From: Cenococcum geophilum 1.58
Taxonomy: Eukaryota; Ascomycota; Dothideomycetes; Gloniales; Gloniaceae
Length of the DNA: 64,000 bases
NCBI GenBank assembly: GCA_001692895.1
Contig: KV748266.1
Location: 403,730 to 467,729 of the forward strand
Reading direction: 5' to 3'
Position 1 is the stretch's first letter. The number at the start of each line of letters is the position of its first letter. This document shows positions 60,601 through 64,000 of the stretch, piece after piece. The position numbers were made by a program, and so were the translations under genes. The notes beneath the pieces were generated by a model, which was not told the origin of the DNA, did no database searches, and saw nothing but the letters and a program-made list of their open reading frames with translations.

Positions 60601-62935
60601 TATAGTCTTTTTAAGACCTATTTAACGTGTTCTCCGTGTTCTTTCTTAGTTATTAAGTAGATAATAATATTATTAAGGTATGCTATAATAAATTTATCCA
60701 AGTGTTTTCCTAATATATTATTAATACGCTTTTAGAACGTTACTAGTATGTTTATAAGCCTAAATTGCATAACTAATAGTTTATATAGTCCTTCCTTTAA
60801 CCTAAAGGCTGCCTTTTATTTGTCGCCTTCCTTAATCCTAATTTAATAGTACGCCTATCTTAGATCTATTTTTATAAAGATTTACACGTTGCCTATCCTG
60901 TCTTAGATTTTGCTAATTAAAGGTAAAGAATACCTATCCTTTCTAGTAATGCTATTTAACTATCTGTAGTTAATACACAGCCTTAGTTTGCCTTTTTTTA
61001 GTATAAATAGTACTGGATAACCCGCTAATGACTATAATAGTCTAATATATCCTTTTTATAGGGTTTCCTAGATAAACTCTTTTAATGCTTTACCTTCTTC
61101 TTTAGTAAGCTTGTAGATTAGAAAGAACCTTAAACTTATTTCTAGTTCTAATTCTATTTTATAGTCCTATACTATATACTCTAATAGCTTTTTACTTTTT
61201 AGTAACCATAGTTTCTTGCTATACTTATAGTATCTCTTTAGTATATAGCTTAGCCCTTTTTCTATTTCTTTATAGGTTGCTTCTACTTAGTACTATACCA
61301 ACTTGGCTTATTATCGCATCTTATATTATTAAGTATTCCTAATATCGACTTAACCTATAACCTAATTAATCTTTAGATTGTATTCCTGTAACTAAGGCAT
61401 TCCTAATACTGCCTTATTATTCCCTAATAGTAATATATTAAAAGACATCTTAATTTATCTCCCTTTAATGGTTAGCTAAATAGGTCCTATTTTAAGGTTA
61501 ATAATGCCTTCTTTATAGGCTATTAGATCTCCTAAAATTATTACTAATAGGTAAGGGTGCTCCTTTTTCCTATATAGTAATCCTATTTTTTTTAACTACT
61601 ATTAGTAATATATAGTTTCTTATTACTCCACTATCTATTAGTGCTTTAAACTGTTAATCTTACTATTTAACTTATAAGTTTAGGTGTTATCCTTAAATTC
61701 CTTTAAGGGTCTAAGGCTCTATTACTAGTTCCCTTTAGTTTTATAGGCCTCTACTTTTCCCAACTATTAGCTACTTAATCCTATTTATACTTAGTCCTCC
61801 TTTAGCTAATACTTAGTTCGCTTTTTATCTTTAATATACTATAAATACGTGTTCTTTAGGCATTTTTACTACTATCGTCTATCTAGGCATTCTTCTATAA
61901 GGAATCTTTCTGGTTAAAGTATTAAGTCCCCTAGGCTCTACACTTCTATTAGGTGCTAACTATATATATACTTAGCGTTTCTATATTTTGCCTTATCCGG
62001 TGTCTAATATATCCTTACTAGGTACTTCTAGTTCTTATCTTTTAGTGCTCTATATATATTATACATATTATCCACGCATGCGATTTATACCAATGTGTAA
62101 TATACTTAGTGTCTTAGGTTAACTCTTAGCTTATCTTTATCCCTAAGTTTAAACCTTTCTCGCGTTAATCTAAGCGTTGCGACTTCGTTCGCGGGTACTA
62201 AGATTTACCTTTTACTTCTCTAGTCCTCTAATTACTTCTTTAGATCTTTTAACGTTATAATTAAGGCTCCTTTAATATAACTTATAGCCTTTTCTATAAT
62301 TGGGTGGTCTTAGACAACTTTTTCGTCTAGCTATATATAGAAATCTTCCTACTTATCGTTATATTGTTATCTATACCACTTTTAGTATAACCCCTTAAGT
62401 ATATACAGCTCGTCTGTAAGGAAGTATTTTCTTATTACTGTGTTATAACAGCCTTTTATATATCGTTCCTTAAACCTAGTTAAAATCCCTAGATCCTCTT
62501 CTTATTCTAGTTTAGTAAGCTACTTAGCTCTTAGTATGCCTATCTTAGGCCTATTAGTAATTCTTTATATAGGTACTCTATCCCTTATATAACCTAGTGT
62601 GCTAGATTTCTTATTTAGTTTCTGTTCTTACCATGCGGTAATTCTTGCTCTAAATTCCTCTATAATTTCTTTCCTTTCGCGCCTTATAAGTAGATCCTTA
62701 AAGTCTTCTTACTTCTTAATCTTGTTAATAGTCCTTATTTATATCTTAAAATCTTAGTTCTATAGGATTTTTAATCCTAAGCTTGCTTCTATTTTAAGCT
62801 TTACTTCTACCTTAGTTTAACTTATCTCGGTCCCAGACGATCAACCAATTATAAGCTGCTTACATAACAGATTAATCATCTTATGTTGTTGTCGTCTGGT
62901 ACGCGGTTCGGAAATTTATTAGTCCCTCGCGCCAA
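57664..62935 (-). mobile_element. Ty3/gypsy element D3, minus strand (degenerate)
   Basis: In sense direction (right to left) the order is gag (about 62800-61900), protease-like region, reverse transcriptase (about 61100-60430), RNase H, integrase (about 59500-58900) and a 3' untranslated part ending at the LTR. At 60600-60540 the minus strand reads ILVAIKKCEFFTRKTNF, matching D1 and D2. At the 5' end, TTGGCGCGAGGGACTAAT (complement of 62917-62934) may be the primer-binding site. No recognisable 5' LTR follows it. Stops are frequent. Confidence 0.75.
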
Positions 62936-62984
62936 TTTGTATGTAATTCTTATACAAACTCGCGCGCCATACTAAATTATTTAG

Positions 62985-63300
62985 CTATTAATTAATAACG
63001 AACTAACGCCTTTATAAATAATCGGCCAACGTTATGTTCTAGAACTTTATAAGGCGATTCTAATGCTGCCAAAATTATTGCGAACGGCCTGGTAGTTATT
63101 ACTACATTTTGCCTTAAATAAGCGAATCTCCCCTTTAAAGCTCTGCTTAAAACTCTANTACTATTAATTAATAANAAACTAACGCCTTTATAGATAATCG
63201 GCCAACGTTATATTCTAGAGCTTTATAAGGCGATTCTAACGCTACTAAAATTATTATAAACGGCGTTATGGTTACTGCTACATTTTACCTTAAATATTAC
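62985..63300. repeat. 176-bp direct duplication
   Basis: CTATTAATTAATAACGAACT begins at 62985, and the related CTATTAATTAATAANAAACT begins at 63161. About 130-140 bp of similarity (ACGCCTTTATARATAATCGG, CCAACGTTAT and onward) recurs with a 176-bp period, differing mostly by transitions. N bases at 63159 and 63175 mark uncertain assembly. No coding seen. Confidence 0.75.
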
Positions 63301-63460
63301 CACTAAAATAGTAAATATTTAGCCAGAGCTATTAACCATTACCAATCCTTAATATTTAACCTCCTATATTAATATTTATAGTAGATAAATACCTAAATAG
63401 CTAATNTATTGTATCTAGACTAACTCTGGGCCTTATTACCTGCTTTATTGCTCTTCCGCT

Positions 63461-64000
63461 GCCTGCATAAACGCCTGCACGAAAGCCTGCACGAAGCCTG
63501 CACGAAGCCTGCACGACGTCTGCACGAACGCCTGCACGAATATAAACTCTATATAAAGCTCTGCATAAGGCTCTGCACGAGGCTCTGCTTAAAGCTCCGG
63601 TCGAAGCTCTGGTCGAAGCTCTGGTCGAAGCTCTGGCCGAAGCTCTGCTTAAGGCTCTGGTCGAGGCTCTGGTCAAGGTTCTGGTCAAGGCTCTGGTCGA
63701 GGCTCCGCTCGAAGCTCTGGTCGAGGCTCCGCTCGAAGCTCTGGTCGAAGCCGTGGTCGAAGCTCTGGTTGAAGCTCTGCACGAAGCTCTGCACGAAGCT
63801 CTGCTCGAAGCTCTGCTCGAAGCTCTGCTCGAAGCTCTGCTCGAAGCTCTGCACGAAGCTCTGCTCGAAGCTCTGCACGAAGCTCTGCTCGAAGCTCTGC
63901 TCGAAGCTCTGCTCGAAGCTCTGCTCGAAGCTCTGCTCGAAGCTCTGCTCGAAGTTCTGCTCGAAGCTCTATACGAGGCTCTGCTCAAAGCTCTGCACAA
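63461..64000. repeat. 12-bp minisatellite array, continuing past the window edge
   Basis: From about 63590 the sequence is a near-continuous array of GCTCTGCTCGAA and close variants (GGTC, GCAC, GCTTAA). An 11-12 bp GCCTGCACGAA form starts it at 63461-63540. The 12-base period is a multiple of three and the unit lacks stops on either strand, so every frame stays open: plus frame ALLE, minus frames RASS and EQSF. The minus-strand open frames (63401-64000, 63549-63878) follow from this. Whether any is translated is unknown; I annotate it as a repeat. Confidence 0.8.

Noticed and set aside
63401..64000. 199-codon minus-strand gene encoding RASS repeats
   Set aside because: All six frames of the 12-bp unit are open, so an open frame alone is no evidence of a gene; no start context or other exon is visible.

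Overview
The window looks like a filamentous ascomycete (Pezizomycotina) genome with active repeat-induced point mutation (RIP). Two long AT-rich blocks (1-32.6 kb and 52.4-63.4 kb) are a graveyard of LTR retrotransposons whose reading frames are recognisable but full of TAG/TAA stops where Trp (TGG) and Gln (CAG/CAA) are expected, the pattern of C-to-T change on both strands. A compositionally normal island (about 33-52.4 kb) holds the few real genes. I cannot name the species.

Left block. 1-6959: an old LTR element (family B') carries a complete 6.18-kb chromodomain Ty3/gypsy element (family A, 545-6728) inserted at its PPT/3'-LTR junction, with a GTAAT duplication. 6960-11085: truncated gypsy D1. 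11086-13034: minus-strand element B. 13035-13337: an E-type LTR. 13338-16605: minus-strand retroelement H. 16621-17301: 5'-truncated LINE with a 15-bp duplication. 17502-30194: second D copy (D2), split by a full-length gypsy E1 (20625-26817, 303-bp LTRs, GAGGT duplication) that itself contains a young solo LTR, and by a non-LTR-like insertion (27239-28394, 18-bp duplication). 30195-32652: a fragment of another E copy, a gypsy fragment G and AT-rich filler. 32653-32854: a solo LTR with CTTAG duplication.

Island. Likely intact genes: a small CxxC protein of unknown function (34375-35098, one intron), a Caps_synth-type glycosyltransferase (41625-42866, minus), a secreted CE3/SGNH esterase (45118-45856, one intron) and a Leu3/War1-like Zn2Cys6 transcription factor (48962-51407, three introns). 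A short-chain dehydrogenase pseudogene lies between the last two. Glycosyltransferase, esterase, oxidoreductase relic and Zn2Cys6 regulator within 10 kb could be the remains of a small metabolic cluster, but this is inference. The island also holds a hAT transposase relic (35822-39980) broken by a TTA-flanked MITE and by a second complete hAT element with an 8-bp duplication, plus another MITE of the same family (44264-44621).

Right block. 52.4-57.2 kb is gypsy F (plus), cut by the 3' LTR of a minus-strand D copy (D3, 57240-62935). Then come a 176-bp direct duplication and, up to the window edge, a 12-bp minisatellite that stays open in all six frames. Coordinates inside the degraded elements are approximate unless fixed by LTR ends and target-site duplications.
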